From CAZIHO01 sp964538875 (GTDB lineage Bacteria > Pseudomonadota > Gammaproteobacteria > Chromatiales > Chromatiaceae), in contig CAZIHO010000004.1 in assembly GCA_964538875.1 (NCBI GenBank), positions 8,605-72,604 on the forward strand: 64,000 nucleotides of DNA. Reading direction: 5' to 3'. The notes under the pieces were generated by a model. That model saw only the letters and a program-made list of their open reading frames with translations, was not told where the DNA came from and did no database searches. Below, one piece after another: positions 46,241-54,696 of the stretch. A program made the translations under genes and the position numbers. Numbering within the stretch: position 1 is the stretch's first letter; every line of letters begins with the position of its first letter.

Positions 46241-47173
46241 ATGGATATTCTGCTTCAGCAGATCATCAATGGTTTGGTGGTGGGCAGCCTTTATGCGCTC
46301 ATCGCCCTGGGTTACACCATGGTTTACGGAATCCTCGGGCTCATCAACTTCGCCCATGGCGAAGTCTTGATGATCGGCGCCCTAGTCGCGCTCCAGGCCA
46401 TCCTGTTTCTGCAACAGGCCTGGCCAGGGCTAGGACCCTTGGCGACCCTCGCCATCGGCTTGTTGGTAGCCATCCCGGTCTGCATGTTGCTCGGCTACTC
46501 TATCGAAAGAATCGCCTACCGCCGCTTGCGCAACGCGCCCCGGTTGGCTCCCCTGATTACAGCCATCGGCGTGTCCCTGCTGCTGCAAACCCTGGCCATG
46601 ATGCTGTGGGGGCGCAACTACCATAGCTATCCGCAACTCATTTCAACCACGCCGATGGAACCCCTGGCCGGGGTCTTCATTACCCCGGTCCAACTCAGCA
46701 TTCTTGGGGTATCTGCCCTGTTGATGACGGGCCTGGTGCTCCTGGTGAACCGTACCTCCCTGGGCCGCGCCATGCGCGCCACCGCCGAGAATCATCGGGT
46801 TGCAGGCCTGATGGGGGTGGATACCAACCGGATCATCTCCATCACCTTTATCATCGGCTCCGCCTTGGCCGCCGTGGCGGGCGTCATGTTCTCCTCCAAT
46901 TACGGGATCGCCCACTACGCTATGGGTTTCATGCCCGGACTCAAGGCTTTCACCGCCGCTGTTCTCGGCGGCATCGGCAACCTGGGTGGGGCCATGCTCG
47001 GCGGGATACTGCTCGGGCTAGTGGAGTCTATCGGTGCCGGATATATCGAACGCTTTACCTTCGGGCTGCTGAATTCAAGTTATCAAGATATATTCGCCTT
47101 TGGCATCCTGGGGCTGGTGCTCATCTTCCGGCCCACTGGGCTGCTGGGCGAGCGGGTCGCCGACCGGGCCTGA
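46241..47173 (+). CDS. livH: branched-chain amino acid ABC transporter, permease LivH
   Basis: This 310-residue permease has about eight hydrophobic segments. It begins LLQQIINGLVVGSLYALIAL and contains GLINFAHGEVLMIGALVA, the LivH signature, and AAVLGGIGNLGGAMLGGILLG, which holds the coupling segment to the ATPases. It follows the binding protein by 65 nt and precedes livM by 10 nt. Confidence 0.95.
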   Translation: MDILLQQIINGLVVGSLYALIALGYTMVYGILGLINFAHGEVLMIGALVALQAILFLQQAWPGLGPLATLAIGLLVAIPVCMLLGYSIERIAYRRLRNAPRLAPLITAIGVSLLLQTLAMMLWGRNYHSYPQLISTTPMEPLAGVFITPVQLSILGVSALLMTGLVLLVNRTSLGRAMRATAENHRVAGLMGVDTNRIISITFIIGSALAAVAGVMFSSNYGIAHYAMGFMPGLKAFTAAVLGGIGNLGGAMLGGILLGLVESIGAGYIERFTFGLLNSSYQDIFAFGILGLVLIFRPTGLLGERVADRA

Positions 47174-47183
47174 AGTAACCAGC

Positions 47184-48287
47184 ATGCGCGAACTTTCGGA
47201 CTCCATCCCCTGGCTCGGCTCCCGTTACCCGCGGGCTGCCTTTTGGGTGCTGTTGCTCATCCTCTTAGTGGCGCCCTTGATTGCCGCCTGGTTTGGCCGC
47301 TCCTGGGTGCGGATCTTAGATTTTTCATTGCTATACATGATGTTGGCGCTGGGCCTCAATCTGGTGGTGGGGTTCGCCGGGTTGTTGGATTTGGGCTACA
47401 TCGCTTTTTACGCAGTGGGTGCCTATACCTTTGCCTTCTTGTCCTCGCCCCACTTTGGCGTCCATTTACCATTTTGGATGGTCCTGCCGCTTGGGGCCGG
47501 CTTTGCCGCCTTGGCGGGGATCATTCTCGGCTTCCCGGTGTTGCGTTTGCGGGGGGATTACTTGGCCATTGTCACCCTAGGCTTTGGCGAGATTGTGCGA
47601 ATTTTTCTAAACAACCTAAATTATCCAGTCAATATCACCAACGGACCCCAGGGAATCAACATGCTGGATCCCCTGGTTTTATTCGGCTGGGATTTATCAA
47701 AAAGCCTACGCATCGACGGCTTGGGAACTGTGGACTCGTTGTTCCTGTATTACTATGCCTTCCTTGGAGTTTTGGCGTTTTCCGTCCTCTTTACCCGTCG
47801 TCTCCAGGTGTCCCGGATTGGCCGCGCCTGGGCGGCAATCCGGGATGACGACCTGGCTGCTAAGGCCATCGGCATCAATGTGCGGAATATGAAATTGCTG
47901 GCTTTTGCCTTGGGGGCCACCTTCGGCGGCGTCGCTGGCGGATTGTTCGGTGCTTTCCAGGGATTCGTCAGTCCGGAAAGCTTCTCGTTAATGGAGTCCG
48001 TGACCGTATTGACCATGGTGGTGTTTGGGGGAATGGGCAACCTGGGTGGGGTCATGTTGGGCGCCTTTACCTTGGCGCTACTGCCAGAACTATTGCGCCA
48101 TATTTCTTTGCCCTTGCAAAAGGCATTGTTTGGGCAGGTACTGTTAGATCCGGAAGTGCTGCGCATGTTGCTCCTGTCGCTCGCCATGATCCTGATGATG
48201 CTGTTGCGCCCAGCGGGGCTGTTGTCGGCCCAATCCCGGCATTCGCGGACGGAATGGATCAAAGGCGGCGGTTCTGTTCCATCATGA
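47184..48287 (+). CDS. livM: branched-chain amino acid ABC transporter, permease LivM
   Basis: This 367-residue second permease has about nine to ten hydrophobic segments. It carries LNLVVGFAGLLDLGYIAFYAVGAY-like family sequence near residue 55 and FGGMGNLGGVMLGAFTLA toward the C-terminus. ATG 47184 follows the livH stop closely, and its own stop overlaps livG by 4 nt (ATGA), which indicates coupled translation. Confidence 0.94.
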   Translation: MRELSDSIPWLGSRYPRAAFWVLLLILLVAPLIAAWFGRSWVRILDFSLLYMMLALGLNLVVGFAGLLDLGYIAFYAVGAYTFAFLSSPHFGVHLPFWMVLPLGAGFAALAGIILGFPVLRLRGDYLAIVTLGFGEIVRIFLNNLNYPVNITNGPQGINMLDPLVLFGWDLSKSLRIDGLGTVDSLFLYYYAFLGVLAFSVLFTRRLQVSRIGRAWAAIRDDDLAAKAIGINVRNMKLLAFALGATFGGVAGGLFGAFQGFVSPESFSLMESVTVLTMVVFGGMGNLGGVMLGAFTLALLPELLRHISLPLQKALFGQVLLDPEVLRMLLLSLAMILMMLLRPAGLLSAQSRHSRTEWIKGGGSVPS

Positions 48288-49057
48288 TCCGGTTGTTGGA
48301 AGCAAAGGGCCTCAGCAAACGCTTTGGCGGTGTGCAAGCCTTGGCGGATGTTTCCCTTGAGATTCGCCGAGGGGAGATCTATGGCCTGATTGGCCCCAAT
48401 GGCGCCGGTAAGACCACCTTTTTCAACCTGTTGACCGGCGCCTATCTGCCGGACGCGGGAGAACTCGTGTTTGCAGGCGCGGAACTGCCCCTTGGTCAAC
48501 CCCATCTCATCGTCGCGCGCGGTATTGCCCGTACCTTTCAGAATATTCGCCTATTTCGGGACATGACCGCGCTGGAAAACGTCATGGCCGGTCATCACAT
48601 TCGCACCCGTGCGGGGCTGTGGGGCATTTTGGTGCAGGATCAGCATACCCGGGAAGAGGAACGCTTGATCCATGAGCGGGCCTATGAGTTGCTGAGGTAC
48701 GTTGGCATCGAACGTTACGCCGAAACCGTCGCCAAAAATTTGCCCTACGGGGACCAGCGGCGTCTAGAAATAGCCCGTGCCCTTGCCACCGAACCGGAAT
48801 TGCTGGCTCTGGACGAACCCGCCGCTGGAATGAACGCCACCGAAACCGCCCAGTTGCGGGAACTGGCCCGGACCATTCGCCAGGACGGCGTTACCCTGGT
48901 GTTGATCGAGCATGACGTCAAGTTGGTGATGGACCTGTGCGACCGGGTGGCGGTGCTCGACTTCGGCCGCAAGATCGCGGAGGACGTTCCGGCGGCGGTG
49001 CAACGTAATCCGGCGGTGATCGAGGCCTATCTTGGCGGACCTGTCCATGGCGGTTGA
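48284..49057 (+). CDS. livG: branched-chain amino acid ABC transporter, ATPase LivG
   Basis: This 257-residue ABC ATPase has Walker A GPNGAGKTTFFNLLTG, the LivG-type signature LPYGDQRRLEIARAL in place of LSGGQ, Walker B LLALDEPAAGMN and the C-terminal extension VQRNPAVIEAYLGG. ATG 48284 is chosen from the overlap with livM. It pairs with LivF to drive the LivHM channel. Confidence 0.96.
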   Translation: MIRLLEAKGLSKRFGGVQALADVSLEIRRGEIYGLIGPNGAGKTTFFNLLTGAYLPDAGELVFAGAELPLGQPHLIVARGIARTFQNIRLFRDMTALENVMAGHHIRTRAGLWGILVQDQHTREEERLIHERAYELLRYVGIERYAETVAKNLPYGDQRRLEIARALATEPELLALDEPAAGMNATETAQLRELARTIRQDGVTLVLIEHDVKLVMDLCDRVAVLDFGRKIAEDVPAAVQRNPAVIEAYLGGPVHGG

Positions 49058-49787
49058 CCCGGACGTTCCCCTGTTGCAAATACGGGGCCTGGAACTTGCC
49101 TATGGCCAGATTCGGGCGGTCAAGGGCATCGACCTGGATCTTTATCCTGGCGAATTGGTGTGTTTGATTGGCGCCAATGGTGCTGGTAAGACCACTACTC
49201 TCAACGGAATCGCTGGCAGCCTACGCCCGGTGGCGGGAGAAATACGCTACCAAAATCAACGGATCAATGAGTTGCCGGACTTTCAACGGGTCCGCCGGGG
49301 GCTTGCCTTGGTCCCTGAAGGACGCGGCATTTTTACTCGCCTGACGGTGGAGGAAAATCTGCGCATGGGCGCCTACGCCCGTCGCGCCGGTCCGGAGGTG
49401 GAGGCGGATTGGGAGCGGGTTTTGACCCTATTGCCCATCCTGCGGGGCCGTCTCGGCCAGGTGGCTGGCACCCTGTCGGGAGGCGAGCAGCAAATGGTCG
49501 CCGTGGGCCGGGCTCTCATGTCCCGGCCCCGCTTGTTGCTTTTGGATGAACCTTCCATGGGGCTGGCGCCCTTGGTGGTTGAAACCATTTTTTCGTTGGT
49601 CCAGGCCGTGGCCCGGGAAGGGGTGAGCCTCTTGTTGGTGGAACAAAAGGCCAACTTGGCGTTGCGTTTCGCCCAAAGGGCCTATGTCATTGATGGTGGA
49701 CGAATCGTATTATCCGGAACCGGAGCGGAATTGCTGGATAATCCCGAAGTCCGGCGCGCCTACCTGGGTGAATTGGAACTGGGCTGA
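49047..49787 (+). CDS. livF: branched-chain amino acid ABC transporter, ATPase LivF
   Basis: This 246-residue ABC ATPase has Walker A GANGAGKTTTLNGIAG, signature LSGGEQQMVAVGRALM, Walker B LLLLDEPSMGLAP and the C-terminal LLDNPEVRRAYLG. It overlaps livG by 11 nt from ATG 49047; a TTG at 49032 is possible but less likely. It is the last gene of the transporter operon; 155 nt without features separate it from the rhodanese gene. Confidence 0.95.
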   Translation: MAVDPDVPLLQIRGLELAYGQIRAVKGIDLDLYPGELVCLIGANGAGKTTTLNGIAGSLRPVAGEIRYQNQRINELPDFQRVRRGLALVPEGRGIFTRLTVEENLRMGAYARRAGPEVEADWERVLTLLPILRGRLGQVAGTLSGGEQQMVAVGRALMSRPRLLLLDEPSMGLAPLVVETIFSLVQAVAREGVSLLLVEQKANLALRFAQRAYVIDGGRIVLSGTGAELLDNPEVRRAYLGELELG

Positions 49788-49942
49788 GGCGATCCGCCTG
49801 GCCCGTTCGGGCCAGATCAATAGGTTCCATATCCTGGTAAATTCACTTGCTGTCGGCTTGAAAATCAGCGGGCAGCCCAGAATTGTTCGCCGTGCGACAG
49901 CGCGCTCGATCATGGCTTTAAACGCTCTTGGAGGTTGATTCA

Positions 49943-50398
49943 ATGGCCCAGGATTTTCGCCGGTTTTGCCAAGGGGTAACCCTCGGGGTGGCTATCGCCG
50001 CATTCTCGCCAAGTGGGCAAGGGGCCGAGTCCCTAGCCCTAACCGCACCGGATGCCCACCAACAGGCCCAGCAGGGCGCGATTACCCTGATTGATATTCG
50101 GACGCCCCAGGAATGGCGCCAAACCGGCGTTGCGGTGGGCGCACGGCGCATCGACATGCGTCAACCGGGCGGAACGGAGGCGTTCGCCGCTGCCGTGTTG
50201 ACGGCAGTGGCCGGCAACAAGGATGCCCCCATCGCCTTGATTTGTCGAACCGGTAACCGCACTGGGTATATGCGGCGGGAACTGGAGGCTCGGGGCTTTA
50301 CCCAGGTTTACGATGTCAAGGAGGGCATGGCTGGTAGCGTCGCTGGACCCGGGTGGATCAAGCGCGGCCTGCCCCTGGAGGCTTGCAGTCAGTGTTAA
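49943..50398 (+). CDS. exported rhodanese-domain protein
   Basis: This 151-residue single-domain rhodanese has an N-terminal hydrophobic leader (FCQGVTLGVAIAAFS) that suggests export or membrane anchoring. The active-site loop is LICRTGNRT with the persulfide Cys, and the domain starts LIDIRTPQEWRQTGVAVGA. GGAGG lies about 9 nt before ATG 49943. Sulfur transfer to a periplasmic acceptor is inferred. A Cys pair CSQC ends the chain. Confidence 0.85.
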   Translation: MAQDFRRFCQGVTLGVAIAAFSPSGQGAESLALTAPDAHQQAQQGAITLIDIRTPQEWRQTGVAVGARRIDMRQPGGTEAFAAAVLTAVAGNKDAPIALICRTGNRTGYMRRELEARGFTQVYDVKEGMAGSVAGPGWIKRGLPLEACSQC

Positions 50399-50500
50399 CC
50401 GGCCCGGCTCCGGTTGGCTGGCGAAGGACGTTCTGTTAAGCTGCTGGGGTGATGGCTGTTGAACTAGCCCTTTAGGTCAGTTCGGAGAAAACCTTCGGTC

Positions 50501-51238
50501 ATGTTCCCCAACAAGTTGCGCCTCGCCTTGCTGGCCTGCGGGCCCCTGTTCCTGGTCCTGGGCATGACCGGTTGCGCGGACATGAAAACCTCAACCAAGG
50601 AAGCGGAGCCTTATTCAAATAAGGAGTTGATCCAGTCAACCCACAATCGCTACGCCAATTTGGCCATGCGCGATAATCTGGAAACCCTGCGGGCCATTCA
50701 ACTGGAACTGTACCGGTTGAATCCAGGCGAATGGCGTAAGTCTCCCGTCGCCAGTCAAGACGAAGCGGTGGAGCGGATTTGGAAGGCGGTGCGGGAAGAA
50801 GGGTTTGTCTTGCCTGAGTTCAAGGACAAGCGCGACATTCCGGCCATCAACCTCGCCCTAGATCCGGTTTACCCAGGTGACCGCGTTGCGGCCTTTACCT
50901 ACGGTCTGGTTACCATGCTGATTGAGGTCTATGGCAGCCGGCTGGAATTGCGCTTGATCGACGGATTGACGGCGGAAAAGTTGTATAAAGCGGCGCGCAA
51001 TGTGGAAACGGCGGTGCGCCTATTAACCGAGCGACGACGCCCTGGCGGCGGCCCTTTGTTGGTTTGCGTGGGTGGAACGCCCAAAGAGCCCATCGGTATC
51101 GAACGCCAGGTCGGCGCGTTAGTGGGCCGTTTGGACCTGCTCGCCGCCAACATGGACGAGAAATATCGCCGCGCCGCCATCAATTATTTGCAGGGTTTGG
51201 TGATGGGTAACTTTTTGGAACTGATGCCCATCCAATGA
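50501..51238 (+). CDS. predicted lipoprotein of unknown function
   Basis: This 245-residue protein has a signal peptide and lipobox LGMTGC, so acylation at Cys26 is expected. The mature chain is mostly helical and charged (NRYANLAMRDNLETLRAIQ, AAINYLQGLVMGNFLELMP) and contains a central hydrophobic stretch VAAFTYGLVTMLIEVYGSRL. I do not recognise a characterised family. It precedes the MEKHLA gene by 48 nt and may be cotranscribed with it and tmk. Confidence 0.7.
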   Translation: MFPNKLRLALLACGPLFLVLGMTGCADMKTSTKEAEPYSNKELIQSTHNRYANLAMRDNLETLRAIQLELYRLNPGEWRKSPVASQDEAVERIWKAVREEGFVLPEFKDKRDIPAINLALDPVYPGDRVAAFTYGLVTMLIEVYGSRLELRLIDGLTAEKLYKAARNVETAVRLLTERRRPGGGPLLVCVGGTPKEPIGIERQVGALVGRLDLLAANMDEKYRRAAINYLQGLVMGNFLELMPIQ

Positions 51239-51286
51239 GGACCCACTTCAGCACTAAGCCTGTGGGCTGGATTATTTAACAACACT

Positions 51287-51754
51287 ATGCCGTACACATC
51301 GTGGGAATCTCCGACTTTGGTTGCCCACTGCCACCTGTTGGCGCAATCCTTCCAACATTGGACCGGGCGGCCCCTGTTGGACGCTTGGACTGCGGACCAG
51401 GATTTGGCCGAGCGCTTGTATCAGGCGCCGTTCGCCCTGCTGTCCCATGACCGGGGCGAAGATCCCTGCTTTACCTATGTGAACCATACTGCCCAAAGAC
51501 TGTGGGAAATGGATTGGAATGCCATGATTGGTATGCCATCCCGCCAATCTGCGGAGGCCCAGGAACAGGCGCAACGTTCTCAGGCGCTGGGTTCGGCCGG
51601 CCAAGCGGGATGGGTGGATGGTTATACAGGGGTGCGGATTTCCGCCGGAGGGCACCGGTTTAGGATCATCAACGGCATCATCTGGTCCCTGGTGGATGCG
51701 CATGGCGCAGTGCTGGGGCAAGCCGCCACCTTTGCTAGCTGGGAATATCTTTGA
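51287..51754 (+). CDS. MEKHLA-domain protein
   Basis: This 155-residue cytoplasmic protein has a PAS-like MEKHLA domain filling the chain: LSHDRGEDPCFTYVNHTAQRLWEMDW, then MPSRQSAEAQEQAQRSQAL, and the C-terminal RFRIINGIIWSLVDAHGAVLGQAA. In plants the domain sits on HD-ZIP III factors; bacterial stand-alone copies have no settled function, but the fold suggests small-molecule or redox sensing. Its stop overlaps the TTG start of tmk (TTGA), so the two are translationally linked. Confidence 0.8.
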   Translation: MPYTSWESPTLVAHCHLLAQSFQHWTGRPLLDAWTADQDLAERLYQAPFALLSHDRGEDPCFTYVNHTAQRLWEMDWNAMIGMPSRQSAEAQEQAQRSQALGSAGQAGWVDGYTGVRISAGGHRFRIINGIIWSLVDAHGAVLGQAATFASWEYL

Positions 51755-52392
51755 TCACCAGGGGGCGCTTCCTCACCCTGGAAGGCATCGAGGGCGCCGG
51801 CAAGAGCAGCCAACTGGCCCTAATTCGGCGGCGCTTGGAGCAAACTGGCCTGCGCGTGGTGGAGACTCGGGAGCCAGGTGGAACCGGACTGGGGGAAGAT
51901 ATCCGCAGCCTGTTACTCGGGCATCGCCAAGAGGGCATGGCCCCCGATACAGAGTTGCTCCTAATGTTCGCCGCCCGGGCCGAGCATCTTCAGCGGGTGA
52001 TTCTTCCGGCCTTGGCGGCCGGCGCTTGGGTGCTCTGTGATCGTTTTACCGATGCATCCCATGCCTACCAGGGCGGTGGCCGGGCAATAGCGCGGGAGCG
52101 TATCCGGATTCTGGAAACCTGGACCCAAGGGGATACCAGGCCGGATCTAACCCTGTTATTGGACTTGCCGGTGGACATGGGCCTCGCCCGGGCCGGTAAG
52201 CGGGGACCCCAAGATCGTTTTGAAATGGAAACCCAGCGGTTCTTCGAGCGGGTACGGCAAACCTACCTAGACATTGCTCAAGAACAGCCGCACCGCGTCA
52301 AGATTATCGATGCCTCCTTATCCCTGCCCCAGGTCGAGGCGCAAATTAGCGCAGTAATGGATACTTATCTCCATGACCAAACCCGCGCCTGA
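51751..52392 (+). CDS. tmk: thymidylate kinase
   Basis: This 213-residue kinase converts dTMP to dTDP. The P-loop is FLTLEGIEGAGKSSQLALI near residue 8, the DRF motif is WVLCDRFTDASHAYQGGGR, and the lid region is ARAGKRGPQDRFEME, with no Arg in the P-loop, as in E. coli-type enzymes. TTG 51751 is used because no ATG lies before the P-loop. It overlaps holB by 20 nt, the conserved tmk-holB-pilZ-tatD order. Confidence 0.96.
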   Translation: MITRGRFLTLEGIEGAGKSSQLALIRRRLEQTGLRVVETREPGGTGLGEDIRSLLLGHRQEGMAPDTELLLMFAARAEHLQRVILPALAAGAWVLCDRFTDASHAYQGGGRAIARERIRILETWTQGDTRPDLTLLLDLPVDMGLARAGKRGPQDRFEMETQRFFERVRQTYLDIAQEQPHRVKIIDASLSLPQVEAQISAVMDTYLHDQTRA

Positions 52393-53401
52393 AATATCCC
52401 CCGACCAGGGCTTTCTCCTGTACCCCTGGCAGCGGACCGCTTGGGAGCATCTGTGGCGGGCCCACCAGAAGAATCGGCTGCACCACGCGCTGCTGGTGAC
52501 TGGGGCGCCTGGCATGGGCAAGCTCCAATTGGCCCGCAATCTGGCCCAGGCTCTGTTGTGCCGATTCCCCGGCGTGGATGGGGTGCCCTGTGGCAGCTGT
52601 CCTGCTTGCCATTGGTTCAAGATCGGCCACCACCCGGACTATCATTTGATCGGTCCGGACGCCGACGGCAAGTCCGACGAGATCAAGGTGGATGTTGTCC
52701 GGGAGATGATTGCGTCCCAGGGCCTTTCCGCCCACCAGGGGCATTACAAACTGCTGGTGCTAAACCCGGCGGATCGTATGAATCGCGGCGCAGCCAATAG
52801 TCTGCTCAAGACATTGGAGGAGCCAGTGGCCTCGACCCTGATCATTTTGCTCAGCCATCGGCCGGGTGCCCTGCTGCCAACTATTCGGAGTCGCTGCCAA
52901 AGCCTATATCTAGCGCCTCCTCCAGAGGAAGATGCCCTGGCCTGGTTGCGGACCCAGCCAGGGTGCGGCGACCAGCCCCATGTGTCGTTGCGTTTGGCTG
53001 GCGGCGCACCCCTGGCGGCATTGCGTCTGGCCCGGCCGGAGATGCTGGCCCAGCGTCAAGACGCCTGGAACCAGTTCCTGGCCTTGAGCAAGGGACAGGG
53101 CCAACTGATGCGCACCGCCGAGGTTTGGAGCCAATGGGATCTGTCGCTAATATTGAATTGGCTGGGCGGCTGGGTTGCCGATCTGGCGCGGTTGGCATGC
53201 GGACATCCAAACCCCTGGTTGGCGAATCCGGATGTTCGAGCGGAACTGGCACATCTCGCCCGGTGCCTGGACCCTGCGGCCCTGCATCGATTCTGGCGGG
53301 AGCTAGTGGCCGCCGGTGATCAGGTGCATGCCAATCTCATTCCACAGTTATTGTTGGAGTCCCTCTTGCTGCGATGGACCCAGATTGCTTCCGGCCGGTG
53401 A
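52373..53401 (+). CDS. holB: DNA polymerase III subunit delta'
   Basis: This 342-residue clamp-loader subunit has the AAA+ fold. The P-loop position is VTGAPGMGKLQLARNLAQ (intact Gly-Lys but Leu in place of Ser/Thr), the zinc module is CGSCPACHWF with an upstream Cys, and sensor 1 is ANSLLKTLEEPVASTLIILLSHRPGALLPTIRSRCQ-like, split here for brevity. ATP is not used by delta' in E. coli. It lies between tmk and pilZ. Confidence 0.95.
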   Translation: MTKPAPEISPDQGFLLYPWQRTAWEHLWRAHQKNRLHHALLVTGAPGMGKLQLARNLAQALLCRFPGVDGVPCGSCPACHWFKIGHHPDYHLIGPDADGKSDEIKVDVVREMIASQGLSAHQGHYKLLVLNPADRMNRGAANSLLKTLEEPVASTLIILLSHRPGALLPTIRSRCQSLYLAPPPEEDALAWLRTQPGCGDQPHVSLRLAGGAPLAALRLARPEMLAQRQDAWNQFLALSKGQGQLMRTAEVWSQWDLSLILNWLGGWVADLARLACGHPNPWLANPDVRAELAHLARCLDPAALHRFWRELVAAGDQVHANLIPQLLLESLLLRWTQIASGR

Positions 53402-53451
53402 CCAGACAGAATGCCTGATCCTGCCGGACCTAAGACTCGGAGTTAGTCGAG

Positions 53452-53811
53452 ATGTTAGGCGCCAAACCCCAAGGAAATCGCCAAGGAATCCTGTCCCTGA
53501 CCATCAAGGACAAGAACGCCCTTTACGCGGCCTATATGAACTTCGTAAAAAACGGCGGCCTGTTCATCCCGACCAACAAGCGCTATCAATTGGGTGATGA
53601 AGTGTTCATGCTGTTGACCCTGATGGAGGAATCCGAGCGGATTCCGGTGGCCGGCAAGGTGGTTTGGATTACCCCGGTGGGCGCGGAGGGCAATCGGGCC
53701 GCTGGCATCGGCGTCCAGTTCAGCGACCAGGATGGTGGCGTCGCCCGCAACCGCATCGAAGGCTATTTGGCCGGTGCCCTCCAGTCTGACCGTCCCACCC
53801 ATACCCTGTAG
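53452..53811 (+). CDS. pilZ: type IV pilus PilZ protein
   Basis: This 119-residue single-domain PilZ protein is of the type IV pilus assembly kind. It begins QGILSLTIKDKNALYAAYM and has NGGLFIPTNKRYQLGDEVF and the beta-barrel segment VAGKVVWITPVGAEGNRAAG with VQFSDQDGG. It lacks the RxxxR motif that binds cyclic di-GMP, as does P. aeruginosa PilZ. It works with PilB and FimX-type partners elsewhere. The gene order tmk-holB-pilZ-tatD supports the call. Confidence 0.93.
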   Translation: MLGAKPQGNRQGILSLTIKDKNALYAAYMNFVKNGGLFIPTNKRYQLGDEVFMLLTLMEESERIPVAGKVVWITPVGAEGNRAAGIGVQFSDQDGGVARNRIEGYLAGALQSDRPTHTL

Positions 53812-53883
53812 ATCATCCCCTAACAGAACCAGCCCCATGGCCATTGCTTGGGGCGGCCAGATTTTCTTATCGAGCATCCGACT

Positions 53884-54663
53884 ATGTTGATCGACTCCCA
53901 TTGCCATTTGGACCGGGTAGGCCTCAAGCCCTATGGCGGCGACTTTGGGCGCTTCATGGCGGAAACCGAGTCGGCCGGGATTGGGCGTATGCTCTGCGTG
54001 AGCATTGATTTGGAGTCCTACCCTCGGATGCGCCAATTAGTGGAGCCATTTCCCCAGGTGTCGGTTTCGGTGGGAGTGCATCCTAATGAAAAGGGCCGCC
54101 GTGAACCCTTGCCGGGAGAATTGGCTCTTCTGGCGCAAGATCCCCGGGTGGTCGCCATTGGCGAAACCGGGCTCGATTATTACCGGAGCAGCGGGGACCT
54201 AGACTGGCAGCACCGGCGTTTTCGCCATCACATGGCCGCCGCCAGGGAGTGCGGTAAGCCCTTGATTATTCATACCCGCTCGGCGGCGGCCGATACGCTG
54301 CGGATTTTGCGGGAAGAGGGCGCCGAGGCAGTGGGCGGCGTCATGCATTGTTTTAGTGAGAACTGGGAAGTGGCCCAGCAAGCCCTAGATTTAGGGTTTT
54401 ATATTTCCCTCTCGGGCATTGTCACTTACCCGGGCACCGAGGACTTGCGGGAGGTGGCGGTGCGCGTGCCCCTGAACCGGTTGCTGGTGGAAACCGACTG
54501 TCCCTACTTGACGCCGGTTCCCCATCGCGGGCGCCCCAACGAACCCAAGTACGTCGCGGCGGTGGCCGCGCACATCGCCGAATTGCGGGGAATCGACCCA
54601 CAGGCGCTGGAGAACGCCACCAGCGCCAATTTCATGTCCCTGTTTCGACCCCAGCCCGTATGA
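53884..54663 (+). CDS. TatD-family metal-dependent hydrolase
   Basis: This 259-residue TIM-barrel nuclease-type hydrolase has metal ligands readable as IDSHCHLD at the start, IGETGLDYYRS, LIIHTRSA, GVMHCFSENW and VETDCPYLTPVPHRG. Members act as 3'-5' DNA or RNA exonucleases or D-aminoacyl-tRNA deacylases. ATG 53884 gives the family start; an upstream in-frame start at 53848 adds 12 unconserved residues. It is the YcfH-type gene that closes the tmk-holB-pilZ cluster. Confidence 0.94.
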   Translation: MLIDSHCHLDRVGLKPYGGDFGRFMAETESAGIGRMLCVSIDLESYPRMRQLVEPFPQVSVSVGVHPNEKGRREPLPGELALLAQDPRVVAIGETGLDYYRSSGDLDWQHRRFRHHMAAARECGKPLIIHTRSAAADTLRILREEGAEAVGGVMHCFSENWEVAQQALDLGFYISLSGIVTYPGTEDLREVAVRVPLNRLLVETDCPYLTPVPHRGRPNEPKYVAAVAAHIAELRGIDPQALENATSANFMSLFRPQPV

Positions 54664-54696
54664 TTCTTAAGCCAAGGTCTTCCACCGCCCGAGGCG

